DNA of 64,000 nt from MED-G20 sp038108155. GTDB taxonomy: Bacteria > Bacteroidota > Bacteroidia > Flavobacteriales_D > Parvicellaceae. A model generated the notes under the pieces. The model did not search any database. It saw only the letters and a program-made list of their open reading frames with translations, and was not told the DNA's origin. Below are positions 35,187 through 43,985 of the stretch, one piece after another; within the stretch, counting starts at the first letter, position 1; every line of letters starts with the position of its first letter. The stretch covers positions 25,334-89,333 of the forward strand of contig JAYNHP010000003.1 in NCBI GenBank assembly GCA_038108155.1, read 5' to 3'. A program made the translations under genes and the position numbers.

Positions 35187-37739
35187 ATGGATGCTAAATT
35201 TTCACCAAGAGTTAAAGAAGTTATAAGTTACAGTCGTGAAGAAGCCTTAAGACTGGGCCACGACTATATAGGAGTTGAACATCTTCTACTTGGGATAATT
35301 AGAGAAGGAGAAGGAGTAGCTATGAAAATGATTGAATCCTCAGGAATAAATTCTAAAGAATTAAGAAAGAAACTAGAATCAAAATTAGATACTGGACAAA
35401 TATCCGAACTCAAAAGTTCAGGAAATATTCCACTTCTGAAACAAGCTGAAAAAGTGTTAAAAATTACCTACTTAGAAGCAAAACTATTTAAAAGCAATAT
35501 GATTGGAACAGAGCATTTGCTTTTGTCTATTTTAAAAGAAGACAACAATATAGCCTCATCGCTGTTAAATGAACATAATTTAAATTATGATTCCATTAAA
35601 GAGGAATTAGATATAATGATGGAATCTGGTTATAAGCCTGAATCTTTTCCAGAATCTAAATACCCTGAATCTGCAGATGAAGATGATATAGAAAAAGATG
35701 ACAGTTTTTCTAGTAGTACCTCTAAAAAGTCTACAGATAGCAAGTCCAAAACACCAGTCTTAGATAACTTTGGACGAGATTTAACCAAATTTGCAGAAGA
35801 CGACAAATTAGATCCAATTGTAGGCAGAGAAAAAGAAATTGAAAGAGTTTCCCAAATTCTTTCTAGACGAAAAAAGAATAACCCATTATTAATTGGTGAA
35901 CCAGGTGTTGGTAAATCTGCCATTGCCGAAGGTCTAGCACTAAGAATTACCCAAAGAAAAGTTTCTAGGGTACTTTTTAATAAAAGAGTTATTTCCCTTG
36001 ACCTTGCATCTTTAGTTGCAGGGACAAAATACAGAGGACAGTTTGAAGAAAGAATGAAGGCGGTAATGAGTGAATTAGAAAAGTCCCCTGATATTATTTT
36101 ATTTATTGATGAAATTCATACAATTGTAGGTGCCGGAGGGGCTTCTGGATCACTTGATGCATCTAACATGTTTAAGCCTGCTCTTGCAAGAGGAGAACTT
36201 CAGTGTATAGGTGCAACCACTTTAGATGAATACAGACAATTTATTGAAAAAGATGGGGCTTTAGAAAGACGTTTTCAAAAGGTAATTGTAGAACCTACAA
36301 GTATTGAAGAAACTCTCCAAATCTTAGAAAATATAAAAGAGAGATACGAAGATCACCACAATGTAAAATACTCTTCAGAGGCTATTAAATCTTGTGTTAA
36401 TTTAACTGAAAGATATATTTCAGATCGTCACCTACCCGATAAAGCAATTGATGCTTTAGATGAAGTTGGTTCAAGAGTTCATATTACTAATATCAATGTT
36501 CCTGAATCAATCATAACTATTGAAAAAAATATTGAAGAAATTAAAGAACTGAAAAACAAGGTAGTAAGAAGTCAACAATATGAAGAAGCAGCTAGGCTTA
36601 GAGATTCTGAAAGAAAATTAAATGAAGAACTTGACAATGCTAAAATTAAGTGGGAAGAAGAAAGTAAAAACCACAGACAAGAAGTAACTGACGAAGACGT
36701 AGCTGAAGTTGTTGCCATGATGACAGGGATTCCAGTTCAAAAAGTTGCCGAAAAAGAAAGTGGTAAATTAATGAAAATGGTAGATTCCATGAACGGAACT
36801 GTCATTGGCCAAAACGATGCTATTACCAAAGTAGTAAAAGCTATTCAAAGAAATAGAGCTGGCTTAAAAGATCCAAATAAGCCTGTAGGTTCTTTTATAT
36901 TTCTTGGTCCTACCGGTGTAGGTAAAACACAGTTATGTAAAGTTTTAGCCAAGTATCTATTTAATAGTGAAGAAGCACTAATTAGAATTGACATGAGCGA
37001 ATTCATGGAGAAATTTGCAGTATCTAGATTGATTGGAGCTCCTCCAGGATATGTAGGATATGAAGAGGGTGGTCAATTAACAGAAAAAGTAAGAAGAAAA
37101 CCCTATTCTATAATTCTGCTTGATGAAATTGAAAAAGCACATCCTGATGTTTTTAACTTATTACTTCAAGTCCTTGACGATGGTAAGATGACAGACAGTT
37201 TAGGAAGAAATATTGATTTTAAAAACACTATAATAATCATGACTTCTAATATTGGTGCAAGACAACTACAAGATTTTGGCACTGGGGTTGGATTTGGCAC
37301 TAAAACAAGAACTGAAAATGACCAAGAAAATATTAAAGGAGTTATTCAAAGTGCACTTAAAAAGGCTTTTGCTCCAGAATTTCTTAATAGAATTGACGAC
37401 GTAGTTATATTTAATTCTCTAGTTAAAAAAGATATTTTAAAAATTATAGATATAGAATTAGATAAATTATTTAAAAGAATTAATTCTCTTGGTTACAAAG
37501 TAGAATTAACTAAAAATGCTAAGGAATATGTTGCTGAAAAAGGTTTTGACGAAAAGTATGGTGCAAGACCACTTAATAGAGCAATTCAAAAATATATTGA
37601 AGATCCTTTAGCAGAAGAAATTATTCAAAAAAAGGTGAAAGAAGGGGATGTAATCAAAATTGATTTCGATAAAAAGAAAGAAGAAATTATTGTTATTATC
37701 GAAGATGTTAAAAAGAAATCAAAATCTAAAAAAGATTAA
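35187..37739 (+). CDS. clpC: ATP-dependent Clp protease ATP-binding subunit ClpC
   Basis: 850 residues, full-length Hsp100. The N-terminal repeats (MDAKFSPRVKEVISYSREEALRLG, GVEHLLLGIIREGEG; EHLLLSILKEDN) are followed by a Ser/Lys/Asp-rich linker (~145-190). The first AAA+ domain has Walker A GEPGVGKSA and Walker B ILFIDEIHT. A UVR-like coiled coil at about 450-500 (QQYEEAARLRDSERKLNEE) is the ClpC signature. The second AAA+ domain has GPTGVGKT, ending with DKKYGARPL-type EKYGARPLNRAIQKYIEDPL. It unfolds substrates for ClpP or refolds aggregates. It overlaps the convergent rhomboid gene by 4 bp. Confidence 0.96.
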   Translation: MDAKFSPRVKEVISYSREEALRLGHDYIGVEHLLLGIIREGEGVAMKMIESSGINSKELRKKLESKLDTGQISELKSSGNIPLLKQAEKVLKITYLEAKLFKSNMIGTEHLLLSILKEDNNIASSLLNEHNLNYDSIKEELDIMMESGYKPESFPESKYPESADEDDIEKDDSFSSSTSKKSTDSKSKTPVLDNFGRDLTKFAEDDKLDPIVGREKEIERVSQILSRRKKNNPLLIGEPGVGKSAIAEGLALRITQRKVSRVLFNKRVISLDLASLVAGTKYRGQFEERMKAVMSELEKSPDIILFIDEIHTIVGAGGASGSLDASNMFKPALARGELQCIGATTLDEYRQFIEKDGALERRFQKVIVEPTSIEETLQILENIKERYEDHHNVKYSSEAIKSCVNLTERYISDRHLPDKAIDALDEVGSRVHITNINVPESIITIEKNIEEIKELKNKVVRSQQYEEAARLRDSERKLNEELDNAKIKWEEESKNHRQEVTDEDVAEVVAMMTGIPVQKVAEKESGKLMKMVDSMNGTVIGQNDAITKVVKAIQRNRAGLKDPNKPVGSFIFLGPTGVGKTQLCKVLAKYLFNSEEALIRIDMSEFMEKFAVSRLIGAPPGYVGYEEGGQLTEKVRRKPYSIILLDEIEKAHPDVFNLLLQVLDDGKMTDSLGRNIDFKNTIIIMTSNIGARQLQDFGTGVGFGTKTRTENDQENIKGVIQSALKKAFAPEFLNRIDDVVIFNSLVKKDILKIIDIELDKLFKRINSLGYKVELTKNAKEYVAEKGFDEKYGARPLNRAIQKYIEDPLAEEIIQKKVKEGDVIKIDFDKKKEEIIVIIEDVKKKSKSKKD

Positions 37740-38395
37740 TCTTCTAAATTTTGATTCCAAATTCCATCTAAATCGTCAGATTCAATTCCTAATTCTTCTT
37801 CGATTTCCCACTGTGTTTTCTTTTGGATAAATGTAGCATTTTCCTGCCTAAAATATCTAGACAAAACTACCCCTACTATTGCTCCGGAAAGATGGCTTTC
37901 ATAACTGATTTTCCAATCGTATGGAAATATTCCCCAAATCATGCTTCCGTAAATGAATACCACCAGTAATGCGACCGTAAGCAATCTTGAATCTTGTCTA
38001 AAAACACCACTAAAAAATAAAAAAAATAATTGGCTATAAATAACTCCACTAATACCAATATGAAAAGAACTTCTACCAAAAAACCAGACACTCGTCCCTG
38101 TTATAATCCATGAAAAAAATAAAACTCTCCAAGCAATAGGACGGTAAAAATAAAACATTGCCCAAGTGAGTATTAAAAATGGTAAAGAATTATTAATTAA
38201 ATGATTATTGTCAGATGAAGAGTGAACTAAAGGGGCGAATACTATTCCCCATAATCCATCAAGTGTTCTAGGAAAGACTCCAAGTTTATACAGATTTAAA
38301 TGAAAATAAATATTTGCGAAATGAACCAACCACAAAAAAAATAAAAAAAACAAAATCCAATAATATTTTAAAAAGATATTGTAAAAATCTTTCAT
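37736..38395 (-). CDS. Rhomboid family intramembrane serine protease
   Basis: 219 residues with about six transmembrane helices. The catalytic dyad is visible: the nucleophile S116 in HIGISGVIYSQ (GxSG motif) and the histidine H168 in ESHLSGAIVG. The oxyanion-side H65-x3-N69 (HLINN) sits in helix 2, as in bacterial rhomboids. It cleaves membrane proteins within the bilayer; the substrate is unknown. It is the last gene of the htpG operon, starting on the base after the DnaJ gene's stop. Confidence 0.88.
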   Translation of the reverse strand: MKDFYNIFLKYYWILFFLFFLWLVHFANIYFHLNLYKLGVFPRTLDGLWGIVFAPLVHSSSDNNHLINNSLPFLILTWAMFYFYRPIAWRVLFFSWIITGTSVWFFGRSSFHIGISGVIYSQLFFLFFSGVFRQDSRLLTVALLVVFIYGSMIWGIFPYDWKISYESHLSGAIVGVVLSRYFRQENATFIQKKTQWEIEEELGIESDDLDGIWNQNLED

Positions 38396-39175
38396 CTACT
38401 TTATTGACCTCTCTTTTTTAAGATGTTGGTAAGCTTCTTGAATTTTTTGAAATTTCTTTTTAGCTGCTAATTGCTGTTCTTCTCCTAGTTGGTTAAATTT
38501 ATCAGGATGGTGTTTTACGGCCATTTTTCGATAAGCTTTTTTAATTTCGTCATTACTAGCTGATTCGTCTATACCCAAAATTTTGTAAGAACTAGAAACA
38601 TCTTTATAGAATAAAGATTTTATTTGTTCGAATTCTATTTTTGAAATTCTAAAATAAGAAGCAATTTTTTGAATTACTTTCATTTCAGAGTCCGAAACAT
38701 TTCCATCGGCTTGTGCAATTCCAAACAAATATTGAATAAGTAAAGACCTTTGTCTTAAAGGCATACTATTATTTATTGTATTACATATCTCAATTAGTAC
38801 AAAGTTCTTCTTTAATATATCCTTAAATTCACTGATGTATTTTGCGGAAAGTTGGGGAGAAAATTGCTGTCTAAAAAAATCTTTAACATAATCCAATTCG
38901 GATTTAAGAATTTTTCCATCTGCTTTCATTACGGCCCCAGAAAGAACAAGTAGAGCTGTAGCAAAGTCATTTTGAGTTATTCTAGACGAATAATAATTGG
39001 CATCATTAGAATAAGAGCTTCCTCTAAAGTTGTAAAAACCAGATGTTTTAGAGTTGTTAGAGCTAAACTTATCAAAACTAGACCCAATGAAATAGCCAAG
39101 GAAAGCACCAAATAAACTTCTGGTTGCAAAAAAACCAAGTGCTGCACCTACTAAACCACCAATTCCTATTAACAC
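38396..39175 (-). CDS. DjlA-like membrane-anchored J-domain protein with TerB-like domain
   Basis: 259 residues. A glycine-rich N-terminal hydrophobic segment (residues 1-35, FFATRSLFGAFLGYFIG) probably anchors it in the membrane. A TerB-like acidic helical domain follows (~65-190; LVLSGAVMKADGKILKSELD, FGIAQADGNVSDSEM). The C-terminal J domain (from ~196) carries the HPD triad H223-P224-D225. J proteins stimulate DnaK. It lies 1 bp after the htpG stop and directly before the rhomboid gene, suggesting a membrane-quality-control operon. Confidence 0.87.
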   Translation of the reverse strand: MLIGIGGLVGAALGFFATRSLFGAFLGYFIGSSFDKFSSNNSKTSGFYNFRGSSYSNDANYYSSRITQNDFATALLVLSGAVMKADGKILKSELDYVKDFFRQQFSPQLSAKYISEFKDILKKNFVLIEICNTINNSMPLRQRSLLIQYLFGIAQADGNVSDSEMKVIQKIASYFRISKIEFEQIKSLFYKDVSSSYKILGIDESASNDEIKKAYRKMAVKHHPDKFNQLGEEQQLAAKKKFQKIQEAYQHLKKERSIK

Positions 39176-39176
39176 T

Positions 39177-41060
39177 TTAAATCAATTCAAAACTTCTTTC
39201 AACAAAATCACTTAAATCCTTACCCTTAAGCATACCATGTGATAAAAGAGCTAAATCTAAAGCTTGTTTGGCAAGAACTTTTTGATTTTTACCTTTGGAA
39301 GTAATTACTTTCGAAATTAATGGATGATTGGTATTTACTACTAGGTTAAACATTTCTGGCATTACTCCCATCATGTTCATTCCTCCACCTCCAGCAGCTT
39401 GTTGCTCCTTCATTCTCCTCATGAATTCACTCTGGGTAATTAAAACTGGTTTTTCAGTTTCGCTTAAACTTTCCACTTGTACAGTATATTTTTCCTTTTC
39501 AACAATTCCTTCAAAAATTGGCTTTAGTGACTCTTCTTGTTCTTTGGATAATTTCGATGGAATATTTTCTTCTTTAGAAATAATATTATCGATAGTATCT
39601 GCATCAACTCTAGCAAAAGAAACTTTCAAATCTTGTTCTGTTTTTGAAATATAATGAGAAGCAAGAGGTCCATCCATAATTAGCACATCATATCCTTTTT
39701 TATTTGCAGACTCAATAAGTGAATGGTGCTCTTCTTTATCGTGAGAATACAGAAATACTAACTTATCGTTTTTATCTGTTTGAGCAGCTTTTACTTTTTC
39801 CTTGTATTCTTCCAAAGTAAAATACTCGTCTTTGGAATTTTTAAGCAGACTAAATGACTTGGCTTTTTCATGAAATTTTTCGTCTGTTAGTATTCCATAT
39901 TGGATAAAAACATTAATATCGTCCCATTTGCTTTCAAAATCTTTTCTATCCTTTTTAAACATTCCGGATAATTTATCTGCAACCTTTTTCGTAATGTGGT
40001 TAGATATTTTTCTAACGTTACTGTCGCTTTGTAAGTAAGACCTGGACACATTCAAAGGAATGTCTGGTGAATCAATTACACCATGTAGAAGCGTTAAAAA
40101 CTCGGGAACAATATTTTCTACAGAATCTGTAATAAAAACTTGATTGCTGTACAGCTGAATCTTATTTTTCTGTAATTCAATTTGATTTTTAAGTTTTGGA
40201 AAATAAAGTATACCTGTCAAATTAAACGGATAATCTACATTTAAATGGATATGAAAAAGTGGTTCTTCTGTAAATGGATATAATTCTCTATAAAAAGATT
40301 TGTAATCTTCTAACTCTAAATCAACAGGCTTTTTAATCCATGCAGGAGATGGATTGTTAATAATATTTGGAACATCAATACTAATTTTCTCAACATTTCC
40401 ATCTTTGTCTTTCTTCCCTTTAGGATCATCAATAGATTCTGTTTTAGTTCCAAACTCTATGTCAATAGGAAGAAATTTACAATACTTGTTTAAAATTCCT
40501 GAAATTCTATTTTCTTCTAAAAATTCTTTAGAATCTTTATCGATATGAAGAATAATATCTGTTCCTCTGTTTTTCTTTTTAATTTCTTTTAATTCAAAAG
40601 TTGGGTCTCCTTTGGATTCCCATTGTACAGCTTTAGAACCATCTTTATGTGAAAGAGTTTGAATTTGAACCTTGCTGGAAACCATAAAAGATGAATAAAA
40701 ACCAAGACCAAAATGACCAATTATTGATTTTGGGTCTTTGTCTTTGTATTTTTCTAAAAATTCTTCTGCCCCAGAAAAAGCAACTTCGTTAATATATTTA
40801 TTTACTTCGTCTTGCGTCATTCCTATACCATGATCTCTGATGGTAAGTGTTTTTTTCTTAGAATCTAAAATTACTTCGACTTTTAAATCTTTTACTTCCT
40901 TTTTGTACTCTCCAGCATTAGATAAAGTCATTAATTTTTGAGAAGCATCAACAGCATTAGAAACTAATTCTCTTAAAAATATTTCAGTATCTGAATAAAG
41001 AAATTTTTTGATAATTGGAAAAATATTTTCGCTTTGTACGTTTATGGATCCTTTTTGCAT
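39177..41060 (-). CDS. htpG: Molecular chaperone HtpG (Hsp90)
   Basis: 627 residues. The GHKL ATPase domain has FLRELVSNAVDASQK (with the N-box), DHGIGMTQDEV and IGHFGLGFYSSFMV. The middle domain includes the conserved GVIDSPDIPLNVSRSYLQSD. The C-terminal dimerisation domain is present (FNLVVNTNHPLISKV). It stabilises and remodels client proteins during heat and other stresses. It heads a three-gene operon with the J-domain protein and rhomboid. A -7 element TAGATTTG is at 41114-41121, with several palindromes nearby. Confidence 0.96.
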   Translation of the reverse strand: MQKGSINVQSENIFPIIKKFLYSDTEIFLRELVSNAVDASQKLMTLSNAGEYKKEVKDLKVEVILDSKKKTLTIRDHGIGMTQDEVNKYINEVAFSGAEEFLEKYKDKDPKSIIGHFGLGFYSSFMVSSKVQIQTLSHKDGSKAVQWESKGDPTFELKEIKKKNRGTDIILHIDKDSKEFLEENRISGILNKYCKFLPIDIEFGTKTESIDDPKGKKDKDGNVEKISIDVPNIINNPSPAWIKKPVDLELEDYKSFYRELYPFTEEPLFHIHLNVDYPFNLTGILYFPKLKNQIELQKNKIQLYSNQVFITDSVENIVPEFLTLLHGVIDSPDIPLNVSRSYLQSDSNVRKISNHITKKVADKLSGMFKKDRKDFESKWDDINVFIQYGILTDEKFHEKAKSFSLLKNSKDEYFTLEEYKEKVKAAQTDKNDKLVFLYSHDKEEHHSLIESANKKGYDVLIMDGPLASHYISKTEQDLKVSFARVDADTIDNIISKEENIPSKLSKEQEESLKPIFEGIVEKEKYTVQVESLSETEKPVLITQSEFMRRMKEQQAAGGGGMNMMGVMPEMFNLVVNTNHPLISKVITSKGKNQKVLAKQALDLALLSHGMLKGKDLSDFVERSFELI

Positions 41061-41098
41061 TTTTTATAATTTTTAAATATCTATTCAAACTACATGCC

Positions 41099-41195
41099 AA
41101 TAGACTATTATTACAAATCTATGACATAATGTCCTAATCGATAGTATCTTGATTGAGCTTATTGTAAAATTGTCATCGGAAATAAGTCTATAGAC
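41099..41195. promoter_or_regulatory. htpG/DivIC divergent promoter region with short palindromes
   Basis: The region between htpG and the DivIC gene (206 bp) holds AATAG-A-CTATT (41099-41109), the minus-strand -7 box TAGATTTG (41114-41121), GACAT-A-ATGTC (41123-41133) and GTCTATAGAC (41186-41195). The first and second palindromes flank the htpG -7 box on both sides. This arrangement suggests a repressor-controlled heat-shock promoter. No CIRCE element is present. Confidence 0.45.
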
Positions 41196-41266
41196 CAACA
41201 TTGATATGTTAAAAAACAAATAGCATGTAAATAAAAAGAAATTAACTTAATTAATAAAGTTGTAAT

Positions 41267-41551
41267 GTGAAAAATTTGATAGTGTTAAATAACAGATACT
41301 TTTTATCTACTCTTATGTTGATTATTGTGCTTTTACTTTTCGACGACACTACACTTTATAAGTTATATAAAATGAAGCAAGAACTTCACACTCTAGAGCT
41401 TGAAAATATTAAGAAACATAATGAGATAATACAAATTAAAGAAAAAACAAAGCAGTTAACTACCAATAAATTTGCTCTAGAAAAATTTGCAAGAGAACAT
41501 TATTTAATGAAAAAAAATGATGAGGTTATTTATGTCTTTGAAGGTCTTTGA
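41267..41551 (+). CDS. Septum formation initiator family protein (DivIC/FtsB-like)
   Basis: 94 residues. A short cytoplasmic start, one transmembrane helix (residues ~9-26, YFLSTLMLIIVLLLFDDTTL) and a coiled coil (YKMKQELHTLELENIKKHNE) ending in FAREHYLMKKNDEVIYVFE, the typical conclusion of DivIC/FtsB. In the divisome, such proteins join FtsL and FtsQ. The start is GTG at 41267, as the ATG two bases before (41265) is followed at once by a stop. Its 3' end overlaps the convergent ruvX by 22 bp. Confidence 0.85.
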   Translation: MKNLIVLNNRYFLSTLMLIIVLLLFDDTTLYKLYKMKQELHTLELENIKKHNEIIQIKEKTKQLTTNKFALEKFAREHYLMKKNDEVIYVFEGL

Positions 41552-41964
41552 AATTCCTCTGACTTTAAATAATCTTGTAAAATAATAACAGCGGCTATTT
41601 TATCTAGGGTTTCTTTATTTCTTCTTTTCATTTTTTTTATTCCAGAACCTAAGATAGTTTGCATGGCTATTTTTGAAGTAAATCTTTCGTCGTAAAATTT
41701 TATTTCTATCTCAGGAAAAGATTTAGCTATTTTATGGTAAAATTTTTGAATCATATCACTGGAGTGGGTTTGTCCACCACTTAAAGATTTTGGCTCTCCA
41801 ATAACTATTTTACTTACCTTGTTTTTAAGCAAATAGTTTTCAATATAAATCAGTAAATCATGAGTTTTTACTGTCTTTAAGGGGTGTGCAATAAATAATG
41901 GACTTTCTGCATAGGCAATACCTGTTCTTTTTAATCCGTAATCTAAAGCCAAAATTTGATTCAT
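41530..41964 (-). CDS. ruvX: Putative pre-16S rRNA nuclease RuvX/YqgF
   Basis: 144 residues. The RNase H-like fold begins LALDYGLKRTGIAYAE, with the first acidic catalytic residue D7; FYDERFTSKIA and LDKIAAVIILQDYL supply the others. YqgF is required for 5'-end maturation of 16S rRNA and was earlier described as a Holliday-junction resolvase. A consensus -7 element, TATATTTG, lies at 41969-41976, exactly 4 nt before the ATG, so the mRNA may be leaderless. The gene is divergent from dapD and convergent with DivIC. Confidence 0.92.
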   Translation of the reverse strand: MNQILALDYGLKRTGIAYAESPLFIAHPLKTVKTHDLLIYIENYLLKNKVSKIVIGEPKSLSGGQTHSSDMIQKFYHKIAKSFPEIEIKFYDERFTSKIAMQTILGSGIKKMKRRNKETLDKIAAVIILQDYLKSEEFQRPSKT

Positions 41965-41968
41965 TTTT

Positions 41969-41976
41969 CAAATATA
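41969..41976 (-). promoter_or_regulatory. TAnnTTTG -7 element for ruvX
   Basis: The minus strand reads TATATTTG, then AAAA, then the ATG at 41964, the same spacing as for the GT2 gene and the gene at 42858. It shares a 58-bp divergent region with dapD. Confidence 0.6.
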
Positions 41977-42009
41977 ATCCTATAAAACAAAACCATTTAA
42001 ATTAATTGT

Positions 42010-42017
42010 GATATTTG
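42010..42017 (+). promoter_or_regulatory. Variant -7 element for dapD
   Basis: GATATTTG, one mismatch from TAnnTTTG, is followed by CATAT and the ATG at 42023. The upstream GTG at 42008 overlaps the box and is therefore unlikely as a start. Confidence 0.4.
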
Positions 42018-42022
42018 CATAT

Positions 42023-42835
42023 ATGGATTTAGAAAATATAATCAATGAAGCATGGTCAAATAGGGATTTATTAAAAGATAAACTAACGATTAATGCTGTA
42101 GAAAAAGTAATTGCCAAATTAGATGCTGGTGAACTAAGAGTTGCTGAGAAGATTAATAATAAATGGGAAACACATCAATGGATAAAAAAAGCTGTTGTCT
42201 TGTATTTTCCAATTAGAAAAATGGAAACAATAGAAATTGGTCCTTTAGAGTTTCACGATAAAATGAAATTAAAAAGTAAATATGCTTCTAAGGGTGTTAG
42301 AGTTGTTCCGCATGCTATTGCTAGATTTGGTGCCTATCTTGCTAAAAACGTTGTTATGATGCCATCCTATGTAAATATTGGAGCATATGTAGATTCAGGA
42401 ACTATGGTAGACACATGGGCAACTGTTGGTTCATGTGCTCAAATAGGAAAAAACGTTCATTTAAGCGGTGGTGTAGGAATTGGAGGAGTCTTAGAGCCAT
42501 TGCAAGCATCTCCAGTAATTATTGAGGACAATGCTTTTATTGGATCTAGATGTATCATAGTAGAAGGTGCTAGAGTTGGGAAAGAAGCAGTTTTAGGAGC
42601 AAATGTTGTAATTACAAAATCTACTAAAGTAATTGACGTTACCCAATCTGAGCCTATAGAATACAGAGGAGTGGTTCCAGAAAGAAAAGTAGTAATTCCT
42701 GGTTCCTACAGTAAAAAATTCAATAGTGGAGATTATCATGTACCTTGTGCATTAATTATTGGAGAACGTAAAGAAAGTACAGATCTCAAAACATCTCTTA
42801 ACGAAGTATTAAGAGAGTTTGAAGTCACTGTTTAA
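42023..42835 (+). CDS. dapD: 2,3,4,5-tetrahydropyridine-2,6-dicarboxylate N-succinyltransferase
   Basis: 270 residues from the ATG at 42023. A 5-codon-longer GTG start exists but lies in the promoter. The protein has an N-terminal helical domain and then left-handed beta-helix hexapeptide repeats (VNIGAYVDSGTMVDTWATVGSC, VHLSGGVGIGGVLEPLQA, AFIGSRCIIVEGARVG). It adds succinyl-CoA to tetrahydrodipicolinate on the route to meso-diaminopimelate, needed for lysine and peptidoglycan. It precedes the glycosyltransferase gene, which has its own promoter. Confidence 0.94.
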   Translation: MDLENIINEAWSNRDLLKDKLTINAVEKVIAKLDAGELRVAEKINNKWETHQWIKKAVVLYFPIRKMETIEIGPLEFHDKMKLKSKYASKGVRVVPHAIARFGAYLAKNVVMMPSYVNIGAYVDSGTMVDTWATVGSCAQIGKNVHLSGGVGIGGVLEPLQASPVIIEDNAFIGSRCIIVEGARVGKEAVLGANVVITKSTKVIDVTQSEPIEYRGVVPERKVVIPGSYSKKFNSGDYHVPCALIIGERKESTDLKTSLNEVLREFEVTV

Positions 42836-42845
42836 TTATTTAAAA

Positions 42846-42853
42846 TAAATTTG
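42846..42853 (+). promoter_or_regulatory. TAnnTTTG -7 element for the 42858 operon
   Basis: TAAATTTG is followed by CGAA and the ATG at 42858. It lies in the 22-bp gap after dapD, so a separate promoter drives this operon. The spacing is identical to that of ruvX and the GT2 gene. Confidence 0.6.
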
Positions 42854-42857
42854 CGAA

Positions 42858-43985
42858 ATGAAAATAGGTTTTGATGCCAAAAGAGCATATCAAAATTTTA
42901 CTGGATTAGGCAATTACAGTAGAGACTTAATTGAGCACTTAATCAAAGAATTTCCAGAAAATGAATACTTTCTATTTGCTCCAAAAGATTCTGAAAATTC
43001 CAGATTAGATTTCTTAAGTAATTACGACAATACTTATTCGGTATTTCCTCATAATAAACTAAATAAAACTTTTAAAGGATTATGGCGAACAATAAACATG
43101 GAAAAATCCATTATAAAAAATGATGTAGATATATTCCACGGTTTAAGCAATGAGATTCCAAGAGTTAAAAATAAGAACATCCCATATATCGTTACCATAC
43201 ATGATTTAATCTTTAAAAGATTTCCTAGAAATTACAGAAGCATAGATAGAAAGATTTATAACATTAAATATAAATATGCAGTAAAGCATGCAGATTTAAC
43301 CATTGCAATCAGTGAACAAACAAAAAAAGACATAGTAGAATTTTACAAAATAAAACCTGAAAGTATAAAAGTTATATATCAAACTTGCCACGAAAATTTC
43401 AGAAAAGAATATTCCCAAGAGGAAATAAATCTGACAAAGAAAAAATTTAATCTTCCAAAAGAGTTTATTCTAAATGTAGGAACCATAGAAACCAGAAAAA
43501 ATTTAATATCCATAATAAACGCTATGAGTGTTATGAAAATGGATGTTCCTTTAGTAGTAGTTGGAAAAAAAACACAGTATATGAATTTTCTAAAAATTCA
43601 AATGAAAAAAATGAATTTTGATAATGAAAAAATTATTTTTTTAAAGGATGTTTCAATTGACGAATTACCAATAATTTACTCGCTATCATCCTTATTCCTT
43701 TATCCATCTCTTTTTGAAGGTTTTGGAATTCCTATTCTCGAAGCACTTAACTGTAAAACCCCAGTTATAAGTAGTAAGGGAGGTTGTTTTCAAGAAGCTG
43801 GTGGAGATTTTAGCAAATATATTGATTCAGAAAACAGGGAAGAATTTGCATTTCAAATTGAAGAATGTCTTACCAATACCGAATTAAGAGAATCTATGAT
43901 TAATCAGGGTCTAAAACATGCAGAAAACTTCCAACCAAATAAAATTTCAAAACAACTTATTGATGTCTACGAAAGTTTGGTCTAA
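42858..43985 (+). CDS. Glycosyltransferase family 4, mannosyltransferase-like
   Basis: 375 residues, two-domain GT-B fold. MKIGFDAKRAYQNFTGLGNYSRDLI is the usual start of this group. The donor domain has LNVGTIETRKNLISIINAM near residue 206 and the EX7E-like FEGFGIPILEALNCKTPVIS near 285-304. It resembles mannosyl- and rhamnosyltransferases that act on lipopolysaccharide or exopolysaccharide. Its last 23 bp overlap the next gene, tsaC. The pairing with translation genes is probably a packing effect. Confidence 0.87.
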   Translation: MKIGFDAKRAYQNFTGLGNYSRDLIEHLIKEFPENEYFLFAPKDSENSRLDFLSNYDNTYSVFPHNKLNKTFKGLWRTINMEKSIIKNDVDIFHGLSNEIPRVKNKNIPYIVTIHDLIFKRFPRNYRSIDRKIYNIKYKYAVKHADLTIAISEQTKKDIVEFYKIKPESIKVIYQTCHENFRKEYSQEEINLTKKKFNLPKEFILNVGTIETRKNLISIINAMSVMKMDVPLVVVGKKTQYMNFLKIQMKKMNFDNEKIIFLKDVSIDELPIIYSLSSLFLYPSLFEGFGIPILEALNCKTPVISSKGGCFQEAGGDFSKYIDSENREEFAFQIEECLTNTELRESMINQGLKHAENFQPNKISKQLIDVYESLV

